Source: Leguminivora glycinivorella (lineage: Eukaryota; Arthropoda; Insecta; Lepidoptera; Tortricidae). From it: 64,000 bases of DNA. A program made the position numbers and the translations under genes. The DNA is taken from the NCBI RefSeq assembly GCF_023078275.1, contig NC_062978.1:19615883-19679882 (forward strand), written 5' to 3'. A model generated the notes under the pieces. That model had not been told where the DNA came from. It was given only the letters and a program-made list of their open reading frames with translations, and ran no database searches. Of the stretch, positions 12,401-22,855 are shown in pieces (the first letter of the stretch is position 1; each line of letters opens with the position of its first letter).

Positions 12401-12727
12401 CTCACTAATAGTGCCCAGCTATCGATCATTAGATACAATAGTAATAGTAGACATTGATGATGGCAGTTACTTTTGGTTTGAATAACGGTTTTACTAAGGA
12501 GATTTTGAAATTGATTGATTTGAAAAATACTTATTAATATTTTTGTGATTACCAGAGACTTTGTACATCTTTGGATTTTTATGTTTGTATTATTATTTAT
12601 CCACGTGTGTATTGACGAAATATTGAACCTAACATGTTTGAAGACTTTTGAGTTGGGGACATTACTTATGTGAAGGAATGTGTTCCGATAGCTAGGTAGG
12701 TACTACTTACTACTAATAAAACTAAAT
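9431..12727. other. No gene recognised
   Basis: About 3.3 kb without a convincing coding region. A short stretch near 10420-10500 (a variant of 'gtctggctctgtc..gccaatacg..agagcgat') resembles the MITE core at 43927-44076 and may be a fragment of it. The 103-codon frame at 12174-12485 shows no recognisable domain. Confidence 0.45.
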
Positions 12728-12845
12728 ATATTTATTTATTTGTTTAAACTTTATTGCACAGTAAAAAAATGTACAAAGGGCGAACTTAATACCAGAAGGC
12801 ATTCTCTACCAGCTAACCTTTGGGCCAAACGGAGATTAATAAGAG
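12728..12845 (-). mobile_element. 3' tail of a non-LTR retroelement
   Basis: Read on the minus strand this ends with 'ggtagagaatgccttctgg', a short block, then 'tgcaataaagtttaaacaaa' and a TAAA-type simple tail. This is the form of a 5'-truncated LINE or SINE 3' end frequent in Lepidoptera. No coding part remains. Confidence 0.5.
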
Positions 12846-13441
12846 CTAATAGGTGCAAGAAATATAACAAGACGAGAAATATTAAATAATAATTTATAAT
12901 AATATATATGTATATTGGAACACTAAAGCCGGTAAAGTTGAGATCGCACAGGCGTAAAAGTGACAGAAAGTTGTTGTAAAGTACTAATTTATAAGATGTG
13001 AAAATTCTGTAACTTACAGTTCTTTTCTATAACTGTAAATAGTCTAAATATACCATCACAATACGATGCATCAAAATCTCTTAATCAAAAGCATAAAGGC
13101 GAGCGTCCCTCTAACTTTCTGAACACAAAAAATAAAATAGCCTTCACGTCGTAGGGTGTTTTTATTGATGGACGTCAAAATCGGTGAATCCCATCGTTTA
13201 TTATATTTTTTGCATCTTCCAATCACCGGTGATGGTGACAACTTTGTACAGTTCCGGTCAAAAGTGAAGTTTATTGAATAATATTAAACAGGAATAACAG
13301 TAAGAGTCAATATAAGTCTAAGGAATAACAGTAATTTAAAGAAAGGGGGATGGCACTAGATGATTAAGGAAGTAAATTCATGATTCAACTGTACTTATAA
13401 TTACGTTTTTTTACATTTATTTGTCAAATGTATAGTTATAA
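12846..13441. other. No recognisable feature
   Basis: AT-rich, non-coding by inspection. Confidence 0.4.
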
Positions 13442-13680
13442 TTGGGTGAATCAACTTTTTCTTGCTTATTGCTATGGTTACGGTCCCCTGAGTCACGCTA
13501 GTTTTAAGCAAAATTATGCTACTGTCTATGTTTGTAGGTGGCAAATTAAGGAAAAGATTTGTTAAGACTAGAAAAATGCATGTTTGCATAGTTTAAGTAG
13601 CATATTTTTGCATAAAACCAGCGTGACTCAGTAGACCGTAACCATGGCAATTACAGACAAGAAAAAGTTGATTCACCCAA
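13442..13680. mobile_element. 239-bp foldback MITE
   Basis: The left end ttgggtgaatcaacttttt and its complement at the right end (aaaaagttgattcacccaa) match perfectly. Pairing continues inward with small gaps through ccatggttacggtc and tgagtcacgct, giving arms of roughly 60 bp. The centre is AT-rich with internal 'tttgcata' repeats. Target duplication is not clear. Confidence 0.8.
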
Positions 13681-13780
13681 TTTCATTCTGACTAGGCCTA
13701 TTAGAAGCTCATGCGGAAAAGTCGGAAGTGCGAATATGATACTGATATTTTGATAGCAGTGCCACGTTCGTATTGGCCTG

Positions 13781-13893
13781 TTAGGGCCACCCCACACTAC
13801 CACATAGCTGCTGATCGACACAACAGCACAGAGGCGCGTTTTCAGAGCATTGACTACACACCAAAATGCTCACAAAACGCTAATGTGGGGTTA
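13781..13893. mobile_element. Possible MITE, tagggccaccccac end
   Basis: The left end tagggccaccccacact is partly matched by the right end ctaatgtggggttaga in inverse. The pairing is short, so this is a weak call. Confidence 0.35.
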
Positions 13894-14446
13894 GATCTTT
13901 AAGAGGATCGGGGACCATTGGACTATTGGATATAAAACAGATGTCCGAATTTTCTTCCCGAAAGTTGACAACGAGGAGGTGGAGAATAAGATTTTATATT
14001 ATAAAAAGTAGATAACATGCCGTGTGCTGTGTATTATTCGGCAACTATTTGGTATTCGACCAATGAAACTTCCACACATCGGAGCCATATTTATAGAAAA
14101 ACCGATTTCGGGGCGGTCGCGCCCTATCGTCTTAACCACTTTTGCCAGCGACAGTGCATTGTCTGTCGCCAGGTCGTCACGCTCCATAGGCAAGGGTTGG
14201 TAATGGAAACAATTTCCAAGTGCATCTAACTATCGAGATTTATGTTTCATGTTTGACGTGTCATTTTTCTGCGGTGTCTGACGAGTGACGGGTTTTTGTT
14301 AACTTTAGGTTATGTGTTATCCTTGTTCATATGTTTAGTAAAGGGTTGTTTGTCCAGAAAACGATAAAAATAAACCTTTTAATACGCTTTGTTTTTCGAA
14401 AACTAAGGTTTGGGTGGCACATTTTAAGAGTATTTTATTATGTTCA

Positions 14447-14528
14447 TGACATACGCAAGAGCGATAGAGATAGATTTTATTTCTTCGGCATTTGGCGTCG
14501 CAGAAATGCCATTCGGCTACGGGGCCTG
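14447..14528. mobile_element. Fragment of 'gccattcggctacgg' MITE
   Basis: It matches the right half of the fuller copy at 43927-44076 (gcgtcgcagaaatgccattc and the terminal ggctacggggcctg). The left half is missing. Confidence 0.5.
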
Positions 14529-14720
14529 TACCCAGCGTGGGACTTATTGTAGGCTGAATTGTTTATTTATTATTATTTGTATTGTTTTTTACTGCTCATC
14601 TAGTACTTTCGATGTTCTCTGTATTTATGTGCTTGAATCCTGGCGTAATCAATTATTTGTATGATTAGTTTTATATTTTCAACGATAGTAATTATCTATA
14701 AAACTCCCGTGAGACTCATA

Positions 14721-14852
14721 CATATTTAAAAATATTTTAAGCGGGTTACTCACGTATTAAGTCGATATAGCGTTCGACATGTTTCGATCCATGTGTCGAA
14801 CGCTATATCGACTTAATACGTGAGTAACCCGCTTAAAATATTTTTAAATATG
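14721..14852. repeat. Perfect hairpin, 59-bp arms, 14-nt loop
   Basis: 14721-14779 and 14794-14852 are exact reverse complements over 59 bp, separated by 14 bases. The arms include gcgggttactcacgtattaa and gtcgatatagcgttcgac. No mismatch is present, so formation or gene conversion was recent. It could be a very short foldback transposon, and a transcript would form a long dsRNA stem. Confidence 0.9.
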
Positions 14853-15024
14853 ATAGTAAATTATCATTCAGAATTGTCTGGGTTGCGTCAAGATCTACAT
14901 ATATCTAATCCAGATCATGTTTTTTTTTATCATGATAATAAATACGTCAAGTGTATATTAACTACGTAGGCAGAAATACACAGCATTAGAATGTGGGTAT
15001 TACCAAAGTAATTTCATTGCTTGA

Positions 15025-15475
15025 TTAACCACGTTTGACCACGATCACACCTGATGGTAAGTGATGATGCGGTCTACGTAACTGTGGAGCACGCTTACCT
15101 ATGAGATACCTATTTACTCTTGCTTTAAAGAAACCTGGATTGTACTCATGCGGAAACACAGACTCAGGCAGGGAATATTCCACTCCTTGGCGGTTCGCAA
15201 AAGAAATGTTGAAGCGAAACGTGCGTATTTTTGGAATACTAACCGTGAAGCGATGCCGCATTGCCGATTGTGGTGGTCCTATGGTGAAATGGGGACGGAG
15301 GAACAAGGTTGTACAGTTCCTCAGCGCACTCTCCGATATGTATCCTGTAAAATACCGATAAGCTGGCAACCTTCCGACGATGCTCCAGGCTATGCAGTCG
15401 AGAATTGGTTAGCTCGTCGTCATTGATGATTCTCTTGGCCCTCCTTTCGACTGACTCGAGCGCCGCAAGCCGCAC
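15025..15475 (-). pseudogene. C-terminal remnant of a LINE ORF2
   Basis: On the minus strand, residues such as ESVERRAKRIIND and RKVASLSVFYRIHIGEC, then (after a frame change near 15250-15360) a VFPHEYNPGFFKARVNRYL block, match the order seen at the C-terminus of Jockey/CR1-type non-LTR retrotransposon polyproteins, downstream of the reverse transcriptase. All of the endonuclease and the RT catalytic core are missing, so this is a 5'-truncated, frameshifted copy. The text then runs into a 3' flank containing 'tcacttaccatcaggtgtg', a common LINE 3' motif in moths. There is no function. Confidence 0.8.
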
Positions 15476-15967
15476 CGCGTGTTTGTGGTAGTTGATAAAG
15501 ATAAAATGTTCCCATGAGTAATAATTAAGTAGGTACAGCATTCTTCTTATAATCGCACATTTCATTAATAAACGCAAATTATTAAAACTGCCGTCTCGAA
15601 TCGAGAATTACTTTATGTGATTCTCGATTCCGCACTCAAAAATTATCAACATAACAATGATTATGGTAAAGTTGACATATATGCGACAATCGCAACCGCG
15701 ACTAACGCACGCCCGCGCGCCCCCTCATTCAAATCCCGTGCGACACGGCGACTGATCCTCTAAATAGTCCGGATTACAGCGAAACACCATCAGTGTCTCG
15801 AGCAACCAGAGCCGATATAAAACTTGCAAGAATCTGCCGGGATCGGATTCTGACACCTACTTTTAAAAGTAATGCCCCCGAGTATGAAAAGAAGCTTACT
15901 ATTTATATTATTATTTAAAACTATTGTACCTAACATAAAATACTTAAAAACAATTCACAATGCTTAT
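15476..15967. other. No gene recognised
   Basis: It contains a short imperfect hairpin near 15592-15632 (tctcgaatcgagaat ... attctcgattccg), otherwise nothing. Confidence 0.4.
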
Positions 15968-16222
15968 TACATACATATAATACATATAATCACGCCTGTA
16001 GGTATCCCATATTAAATGGGTAGGCAGAGCACATGAACGACCAAGTTTCAGTGCCACTCTTGGCAAAAAAAGGTTGAAAGAAATCCAAAATGTGACATTG
16101 CAGTGACAGGTTGCCAGCCCCTCGCCTACGCCACAATTTAACCCATATCCCACAGTCGACTTCTACGACACCCACGGGAAGAAAGGAGGTGGTGAAATTC
16201 TTAACCCGTCACCACACGGGTG
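15968..16222 (+). repeat. Dispersed repeat, 'atcacgcctgtatcccat' family
   Basis: It shares 'ggtaggcagagcacatgaa', 'gccactcttggcaaa' and 'tgcagtgacaggttgccag' with the copy at 50427-50602. This copy is longer at the 3' side (to ttaacccgtcaccacacggg). Non-coding; the short minus-strand frames inside both copies are incidental. Confidence 0.7.
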
Positions 16223-16624
16223 CTTAAATGTTTCCTAAAAATATTGCCTAGGCTATAATTATAAGTAATAACCGGAAGCAGATTAGAGTTTTGCTGAATA
16301 CCTCTTTAACGCAATGCTTAGATATATTACAATGCTTTCTGTATAACGCAATGACATTTTGTGGTAACGTTACTTTTCACATAATATCTCTTAATTTTTT
16401 TAACATAGTCAATTAAAGTAGGTAAATCTACTAATTTTATATTCATATTATAAAACCTAACTTAAGATGTAAAATCAGTCAAAGAAGTAAGTACTTTATA
16501 TAAAAAATTAATTATGTTCTAGATGAACAGGATAAACTCAGAATACACGCATTTATGTCGAAAAAAGCGATTGCAAGCTTTCAATTCCCTATAACGCTTT
16601 GATGTCTTATTTCCCTATAAGCTT

Positions 16625-16690
16625 TGCCTGATGCTGGATTTAATATACGGCTTGTCCACACAAGCCGTATATTAAATCCAGCATCAGGCA
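16625..16690. repeat. Perfect hairpin, 31-bp arms, 4-nt loop
   Basis: 16625-16655 and 16660-16690 are exact complements with loop ccac. The arms contain tgcctgatgctggattt and tacggcttgt. Such a tight perfect palindrome is unstable in replication, so it is either new or maintained. Confidence 0.9.
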
Positions 16691-17256
16691 CAACGTTTGC
16701 CCAACGCCTGTTGACCGACAGGCACCCGGCAATCAAGCCAATTGGATAAAAATTAACGACATGCTCATAAATTGTTTACGCCAACACAAAATCAACGTAA
16801 TTGTTTGTTTTGTCACTATTGATACTGATTTTGATGAGTCTGGAAAAAGAAAGGGAAATAAAGCCTGGTAAATAGAGAAGAAATGAAAAAGTGGGAACAT
16901 CGTAGTGTCGCGTCGTCCCGTTTTCTCACATGTATTAGTTTGAAAGCGACGACACTACTAGTATGATGTTGCCAATTTTTAAAGCCTCTATTCTCTTATG
17001 CAAAGCTGTGAATGAAGAATGAGGTTTTTTGGGGCTCTAAATTGTATTTTGGTGTCATTGTGAGAATAAAGTGGCGGATTCTACAGGATTATAATTCAGT
17101 TAGATGTGATTGCACCTAGACGCTAATAACTTTTCTTTAAGTCATAGATTATTTATTATAACAATTTATATATAACAAGAAATGAAGAAGAATTTAAAAA
17201 TCGTAACATTCATGCCGTGTTTGCCTGTAATTGGGTGAATACTCAAACAAGCTTAA
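16691..17256. other. No recognisable feature
   Basis: Non-coding AT-rich DNA up to the hAT target duplication. Confidence 0.4.
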
Positions 17257-17264
17257 CTTATAAC

Positions 17265-18341
17265 CAAGGATCGGACAAACGCCCGTCATTTCGAAAATGT
17301 AACTCTGTTCCGTACAGTAGAGACTTCCTTATTTTATGATGTTAACATTTTTCTATTTTATAAGATTTTTTAAATAACCTGTGACACAAAATATCTATTT
17401 AGACGGTCCCAACCCTTTCTGATGACCATGATTGTGACCAACAAACGATTATGAATATTTTATATCGAATTTTTATCTATTCAGTAAAACTGAAGTGAAA
17501 AAATACGTAATGGATTTCCAAATGCGGACAAGATGATTGCATATATGAAACAAATATTTTTGAAATCCGACTCTAGAGTTAAATATTTCAGAAAACAATG
17601 TCCTGGTTTAGCTTTACCACCTAAACCTACAATTATTCGATGGGGGACTTGGATCGAAGCCGCATGTTACTATGCAGAACACTTTGAACAAATAAAGAGG
17701 GTGATCAATGGTTTAAAAAACGAATCTTCCGCAATTCGAAAGATTAAGAAATTAATAAAAATCCCCTGTTTAAAAAAAGATTTTCTGTACATAAAAAAAT
17801 ATTTCCAAGTCATCCCACAAAAAATTCTTGAACTACAAAGGACGAAGTTACACATAAAAAAAGCATTTAAAAATTGTTAAGGACATAAGGACTATTCCCG
17901 GGAGTTTTAGATCTACAGCTATGTCAAAATTTCAAGCAATTTTTAATAGGAATCCTGACTACATCACCGTGAAACAAATTCATGAGAAAATTAACTCCGA
18001 GGCACAATCATATTGGGAGAACAATATACCAATGTCAACGATTACATATGCCCCTATGACGTCCGTAGACTGTGAACGGACTTTTTCAACGCATAAATGG
18101 GTCCTAAATTCACGTTGTTATAGGCTCACACCTGAAAATTTAGAAAAAATTTTGGTCATTCCATTTTATTGGCGAAAGTAATTTTCGTAATAATAATCAT
18201 TAACTAATTTGTCACTGGATATAAATTATATGGTCCAATAAATTTATAAAACACTTACAATTTTTTTATTAACATAAGGAAGTCTATGCTGTACGGAACA
18301 GGGTTACATTTTCGAAATTACGGGCGTTTGTCCGATCCTTG
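17265..18341 (+). mobile_element. hAT-family transposon, internally deleted
   Basis: The element starts caaggatcggacaaacgccc and ends with the complement. The inverted repeats extend about 67 bp (17265-17331 and 18275-18341) with few mismatches. It is flanked by identical 8-bp duplications cttataac (17257-17264 and 18342-18349), the hallmark length for hAT. At 1,077 bp it is far shorter than an autonomous hAT (2.5-5 kb) and keeps only C-terminal transposase pieces. It is a deletion derivative that could be mobilised in trans. Confidence 0.93.
17533..18181 (+). pseudogene. hAT transposase C-terminal fragments
   Basis: Two open frames lie in different phases. The first (17533-17880) carries ALPPKPTIIRWGTWIEAACY, a block typical of the hAT RNase-H-like core just before the end of the catalytic domain. 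The second (17921-18181) carries VDCERTFSTHKW and NSRCYRLTPENLEKIL, which match the hAT dimerisation domain at the protein C-terminus. The BED zinc finger and the first part of the catalytic domain are absent, and the pieces are separated by a stop and a frame change. The order and spacing agree with one ancestral gene. It is not functional by itself. Confidence 0.85.
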
Positions 18342-18349
18342 CTTATAAC

Positions 18350-18986
18350 TTGCACCTGGGGGGCGATTTTTGAATCTCGCATACGGGGTTTTGTCACTAA
18401 AATGCCGGTTGAAAACAGTGACTTGCTTATTATTTTCAGTGACAATTTTCTGAATTCGAACGCGTGAGACTCAAAAATCGATCCCCTGTTGGCAAACGCA
18501 AATAAATAAATAAATAACGAAAATAATGATAAATCATTAATTTTCATATGAGATTCAATTTTAATACATAACAGCCGTGTTCAAAATGTTACTTAGGAAA
18601 GGTACTTGAATTCGATCTTATCCGGATATAAATCACATCCTTAATAATAAGTGCTTGTAAGATAAAGACTGGCTTTCACTTTCGTTTTTCGAATTCCTTT
18701 TTATTTATTCTCCCAAAATGTCCACAAAATAACGCTGTAACTACGAAATGATTGCCAGCCCCGTTTTTTATCTAAAAATACTCGTGACAGCCAGAAGGCA
18801 GAAACATCGACATCCAAATTACGAGGGAAGCTCAGCGGTTGCCGAAATCCCCCTTATTGGGCAAATAAACAAGCACAATACACAAATCAATTGTCTAGTA
18901 GAAGGTTTAGCGAAAATGTAAGCGTAGGGTGTGGGTTAGGCGAATGTGGGTTCCGTGTAAGGATATTCTTATTCCACTCCTCTCTT
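18350..18986. other. No gene recognised
   Basis: Right of the hAT copy. No feature found. Confidence 0.4.
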
Positions 18987-19115
18987 AGGGCCAGTTGCAT
19001 CAACCACATTTGACAGACACATCATCGTCACGCAGCAGATGTCTATGGAACTTCCCATAGAATAAAATTTAACGAACGCTTTAAGGGAGACAGACGGTTT
19101 GGTGCAACCGGCCCT
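18987..19115. mobile_element. MITE with agggccagttgca ends
   Basis: The left end agggccagttgcatcaacc is the imperfect complement of the right end (tttggtgcaaccggccct). It is related to 8506-8610 through the shared body 'atcgtcacgcagcagatgtc'. It lies about 340 bp downstream of the SLC6-like stop codon. Confidence 0.7.
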
Positions 19116-19282
19116 AAGTCTCGTATGCAAAGTTCGTTTAAGTATAATAATATATGAGAACAACCGTACCGGTGATACTAAAGAAAATTCGTTATATAAA
19201 ATTTGCCAGAAAGGGCAAACTAATACACTGAGCTCAAACTTTATTACCTGTCATTTGTCAATTATTGCGAGGATAAGTATTT

Positions 19283-19288
19283 TTTATT
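19283..19288 (-). promoter_or_regulatory. Candidate poly(A) signal of the SLC6-like gene
   Basis: The minus strand reads AATAAA about 170 bases after the stop codon at 19459-19461. It is the first canonical hexamer I see downstream. In AT-rich DNA such hexamers are common, so support is modest. Confidence 0.35.
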
Positions 19289-19458
19289 CTTATAAACGAA
19301 TTTGATTACTTACTTGGCCTAACAATTGCTGTCATATGCGATAATATTAACATATTTTTTATATAAATAACATAATGTATAAATTTAGAAATATGTATGT
19401 AATAAAAAGTCACTGTGTCATTTTGAGTTTTCTGTATTTTTCTTCAAACAAGACATGC

Positions 19459-21357
19459 TTAATTAGATGTCAGTACGCTCCACTCCGTGGGCTGCAGGCA
19501 GTGACTCGCTTCAGATTCAACAGAAAGCTTCTTCGTCACATTTACACTTTTCCTTTTGCTGTATCCATGTTTTTTAACTTGCCGGTACAAAAACTCAGTT
19601 GTCATAATTTCGGGCACAAACATTTTTCGACTTTTGTACAAAATATCATCCTTCGGTCCCCAGTCTTCGGACGGTGTAAACAGACCTTTACAATCTCCAT
19701 TAGCTAGGTATATTACTAACTGAATCAAGATTGAAAAGAGCAAAATTAAAGCATATATTCCAAGTAAAATTATGTACAGAAGAAAATCGACACTTATTCC
19801 GAGACTCTCAATTTCATAAGAGTTTCCTCCATGTTCTCCAAGTGCCAAATAACTGCATTTTGTGACCAATATAAAGGAAATAAACAATGGGTTTAAAACC
19901 CAACAAAATTTCCAAAAGTAACTAGTCTTCACTCCGATCATAAAAATAATGTCGACACTGTGATTATAGTAACCGTATATCCAATAAATAGATATTGAGA
20001 ACATCAAACTACTTAAAATCTGCACTGTGTCAGCCGCGTCCAGCAGTGCGGGCGTCAGGTCCGAGCAGAAACACGGGTACGCCAGCAGCGCTAGCGACAC
20101 CATCAGGGATATTGAACTACTCTTGTGGTGTCTACGTGCAAAAGTAAAGTTATTTGTCAGAAAGTCTTTTAAATAACTAAATAAAAGCCACGTGTTCACG
20201 AACATACATATAAAAGTTACCGAGAACCAAATAAATCCTGCAATGTTATAGTCATCAAAATAGCTAAGAGTTTCTGTCATCGAGGCAAACGGGGTGAAAA
20301 AGAAGTTGTTGCCGATCTCCACGACGTTTTCCTCGTCACCGTGGTAGAAAGACATGGTTTTGATTCCGCTGTAGGTTACGAGGCTTAGTATCAACGAGGC
20401 TAGCACGGCCAGCAGAGGCGCGGACACGGCCGTCATGCAGGCGGGGCTGCGGAACGTTGCTCCGCTTGTCCACCCCGCTGCCATGCCGCAGCCGGCGCCT
20501 ACAGCCAGGAAGGCCTTCGTCAACACCAGACACAGCGAATCCATGGAGTAGCTGGCCCAACCCAACGTTATACTCGACGAGAACCATGTGCCTCCCGTTC
20601 CAAGTGCTACACATACCAGTACAAATGTCCCCACTGCCACGTAACCCAGCGCTAATTTCACACCAATTCTCAGGAACTTTCGCTTTAATGTCAAAACAAA
20701 TATAGCAAAGGCGACACACCACAGAGCAATGGTTTCTTTATAGCGCGGAGTGCAACCTGGCCACCCGGGAGTCACGTAATTTCCGATTTGAGATTCGAAA
20801 AAACAGCGACTAGCAGTTTTGATACCACAATCTCCTCCGTACATGCTTTGAACTTCGAGACAGTTTTGAAAAACCGAAGTATTCTTTCTTTTTACCATAC
20901 ATGTTTTTATCGTCGAATTTCCATCGTATTCGTCGCAGGTGTTCCAAGGCGCAGGGGATACGGCCGAGTGTACTGCATACACGAGAGACCACGAAGTCAG
21001 CACCAGCATGTAAATGACTTTCATTATCAGCAGGTAAACAGTGCCATAGCCAAAGCATCGAAAAATCGGAAAAAAATTCCAGATCGTAATAACATCACAG
21101 TTAGTATATTGGGCCAAGCAGATTTCGGAGAAAAGCAAAGGTGTGGCAACGACGATAACCGCTATTAAATATATTAGGGAATGTAGATAGAATCCGTTGT
21201 GCGCCAGCTCGGCCGGTGCCCACATCACCGCCGCGTCTCCTAGCATCCACATCCATAGGATAAGCCGGTAGTCGCTATATTTCTTCCAAAACCTGGATTT
21301 TGGTTTATCTTGGTTTCTTTTTGTCATATAAGAATCGTGTTTACTTCGTGCAAACAT
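19459..21357 (-). CDS. Divergent SLC6-family transporter-like protein, intronless
   Basis: An uninterrupted 632-residue multi-spanning membrane protein on the minus strand, in the SLC6 size range (600-700). I start at the ATG at 21355-21357 (A at -3). An in-frame extension of six codons upstream begins with GTG and is not used. About 12 hydrophobic segments are visible. The loop after the third contains an APWNTCDEYDGNSTIKTC stretch resembling the PW..C..WNT..C loop of neurotransmitter transporters, with N-glycosylation sequons NST and NTS and many cysteines. The C-terminal tail has PSEDWGPKD, matching the WGP block after TM12. The TM1 block normally GNVWRFPY is replaced by GDAAVMWAPAELAHNG, so residues that coordinate Na+/Cl- and substrate in the family are not conserved. 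Substrate and transport ability are therefore unknown. Lack of introns over 1.9 kb suggests a retrogene or a lineage-specific intronless branch. The frame has no stops and looks under constraint. Confidence 0.85.
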   Translation of the reverse strand: MFARSKHDSYMTKRNQDKPKSRFWKKYSDYRLILWMWMLGDAAVMWAPAELAHNGFYLHSLIYLIAVIVVATPLLFSEICLAQYTNCDVITIWNFFPIFRCFGYGTVYLLIMKVIYMLVLTSWSLVYAVHSAVSPAPWNTCDEYDGNSTIKTCMVKRKNTSVFQNCLEVQSMYGGDCGIKTASRCFFESQIGNYVTPGWPGCTPRYKETIALWCVAFAIFVLTLKRKFLRIGVKLALGYVAVGTFVLVCVALGTGGTWFSSSITLGWASYSMDSLCLVLTKAFLAVGAGCGMAAGWTSGATFRSPACMTAVSAPLLAVLASLILSLVTYSGIKTMSFYHGDEENVVEIGNNFFFTPFASMTETLSYFDDYNIAGFIWFSVTFICMFVNTWLLFSYLKDFLTNNFTFARRHHKSSSISLMVSLALLAYPCFCSDLTPALLDAADTVQILSSLMFSISIYWIYGYYNHSVDIIFMIGVKTSYFWKFCWVLNPLFISFILVTKCSYLALGEHGGNSYEIESLGISVDFLLYIILLGIYALILLFSILIQLVIYLANGDCKGLFTPSEDWGPKDDILYKSRKMFVPEIMTTEFLYRQVKKHGYSKRKSVNVTKKLSVESEASHCLQPTEWSVLTSN

Positions 21358-21800
21358 TGTATTTTTTATTTTCACACTTTAGTTTGACAAGGCAAATTAG
21401 TCGCGACCAACTAGATAAAATGTAGATACATAAACACGAATAAATGAGTCTTTTTCTCCTTGGGACCCCTGAAGGCGGGTACACAAAACGTCAACGTAAA
21501 CCCCCCTAATTTGATGTCCCTGCACGTAACCGCTAATACATCATTACCATCAATATTTCCGGCTTGCGGGAAAATTGACAATGTTTTGACGACTCCCTTT
21601 TGCGGAAACAAAGCCTCCGTCATCCGTTTTTAAATGGTTTCGGTCTGTCAAAGAAGTATTTACGAATTCGCAAAAAGAGTGTGTTTTGTATGGTAATATT
21701 TAGGACAGCCGACTCCAGGCAACTAAAAACGGCGAGGCAGATGATGATAATGATAATATGTTGTTTTAACATTTTTCAAAATTATTAGGAACGAGCTATT
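21358..21800. other. 5' flank of the SLC6-like gene
   Basis: About 440 bp between the start codon and the large TIR element. No clear TATA box at a fitting distance was found on the minus strand. The promoter, if present, lies here or within the adjacent element. Confidence 0.3.
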
Positions 21801-22370
21801 ATAGTTCCGTACTGGGCGGGAAGAAGTTGATAACTCTAAAATGACAACTTTACAGGGCGGCAATTTTAAACTTTGTGATTTTTTCCTAAATCCATTTTTA
21901 ATTAGATTTTAGGTTTGAAACTAGATTTAAGGATAAAATTATACAATCTATCAGATAATTGTATGTAAATGGGTTAATTTATTACAGATTATGAGATATA
22001 GGACTTATCAACATGTGTACCATGGACTTGTTATGTTCTTCCCCATACAAAAGCGAAAAAAACGTTAAAAATTAAATTTAACTTTATTATTATTATTATT
22101 ATTATTATTTGTAAAGCAGGCAGGCAGTTGTAGTAACTTTATCGCAAAAATCCATTTTTCTGGCGATAATGAAGACAAAAATTGATTTAAAAATAGTTTT
22201 TAGCAAGTTTTCATATTATATGAAGACATATTAAAAAATTGTAGTCATCTTCAAGATATTAGACATATCAACAAATGTACCAACAACTTATCTATATATG
22301 AACGGATTGTCATTAGACAAATGATGAAAAAAAATCAAGTTTTGACCCAATTTTATTTACTTTTTCTATA

Positions 22371-22520
22371 TTCTATCTATAAAAATAAAAATCTAATGAT
22401 GTTCGTTAGTCTAGCTAGAACTCGAGAACGGCTGAATCGATTTGGCTAGGTAGTTGTGGTCTTAAAATATTCGTAGAAGTCCAGGGAAAGTTCATATGGA
22501 AAGAAAATAACTATGGAAAA
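22371..22520 (+). repeat. Fragment of 'actcgagaacggctgaatcg' dispersed repeat
   Basis: The text ctatctataaaaataaaaat followed by ctcgagaacggctgaatcgat and tttggctaggtagttgtggtc resembles a repeat found near transposon ends in many insects. The fragment has no ends of its own. Confidence 0.45.
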
Positions 22521-22572
22521 ATTTCGAGGAATATTGAAACAAATACAATAATTTTATTATACTTCCATACTA

Positions 22573-22681
22573 AGGGCCACTTGCACCAACGAAAAAGGAG
22601 GGTTAACCCACCATTTTATACGGAAATTGACAGATGACAGCTTACTAACCCCGAGTTAAATGTTTAGTGCAAGCGGGCTTT
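22573..22681. mobile_element. MITE with agggccacttgcacc ends
   Basis: The left end agggccacttgcacca and right end tagtgcaagcgggctt are imperfect inverse copies. The body includes ggttaaccca and ctaaccccgagttaa, typical of a moth MITE with 'ttaacccggg' arms. It is nested in the 4.5-kb element. Confidence 0.6.
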
Positions 22682-22855
22682 ACTGTTACAGAACAAAAGT
22701 CGATAAGGCGATAGTTTGATACAAATTATAAGAAAAATAGCCCTTAATACCTGAAATACGGTAGTGACAAGTGACAGTTAAGATTTGCTACTTTAACCTA
22801 TAAAGGGTCGCATACACGGTACGATTCATCTTTGCTATCCACCCGTTACAAATTA

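Noticed and set aside
12174..12485. 103-codon open frame
   Set aside because: No recognisable motif or membrane segment and no splice or promoter context. Length is within chance for this composition.
20336..21168. Other frames of up to 128 codons overlapping the SLC6-like gene on both strands
   Set aside because: Shadow frames in the GC-richer coding stretch; they lack motifs.
21358..21375. Six-codon N-terminal extension of the SLC6-like protein
   Set aside because: The first codon is GTG, which is not used as a normal start in insects. The ATG at 21357 has a good context.
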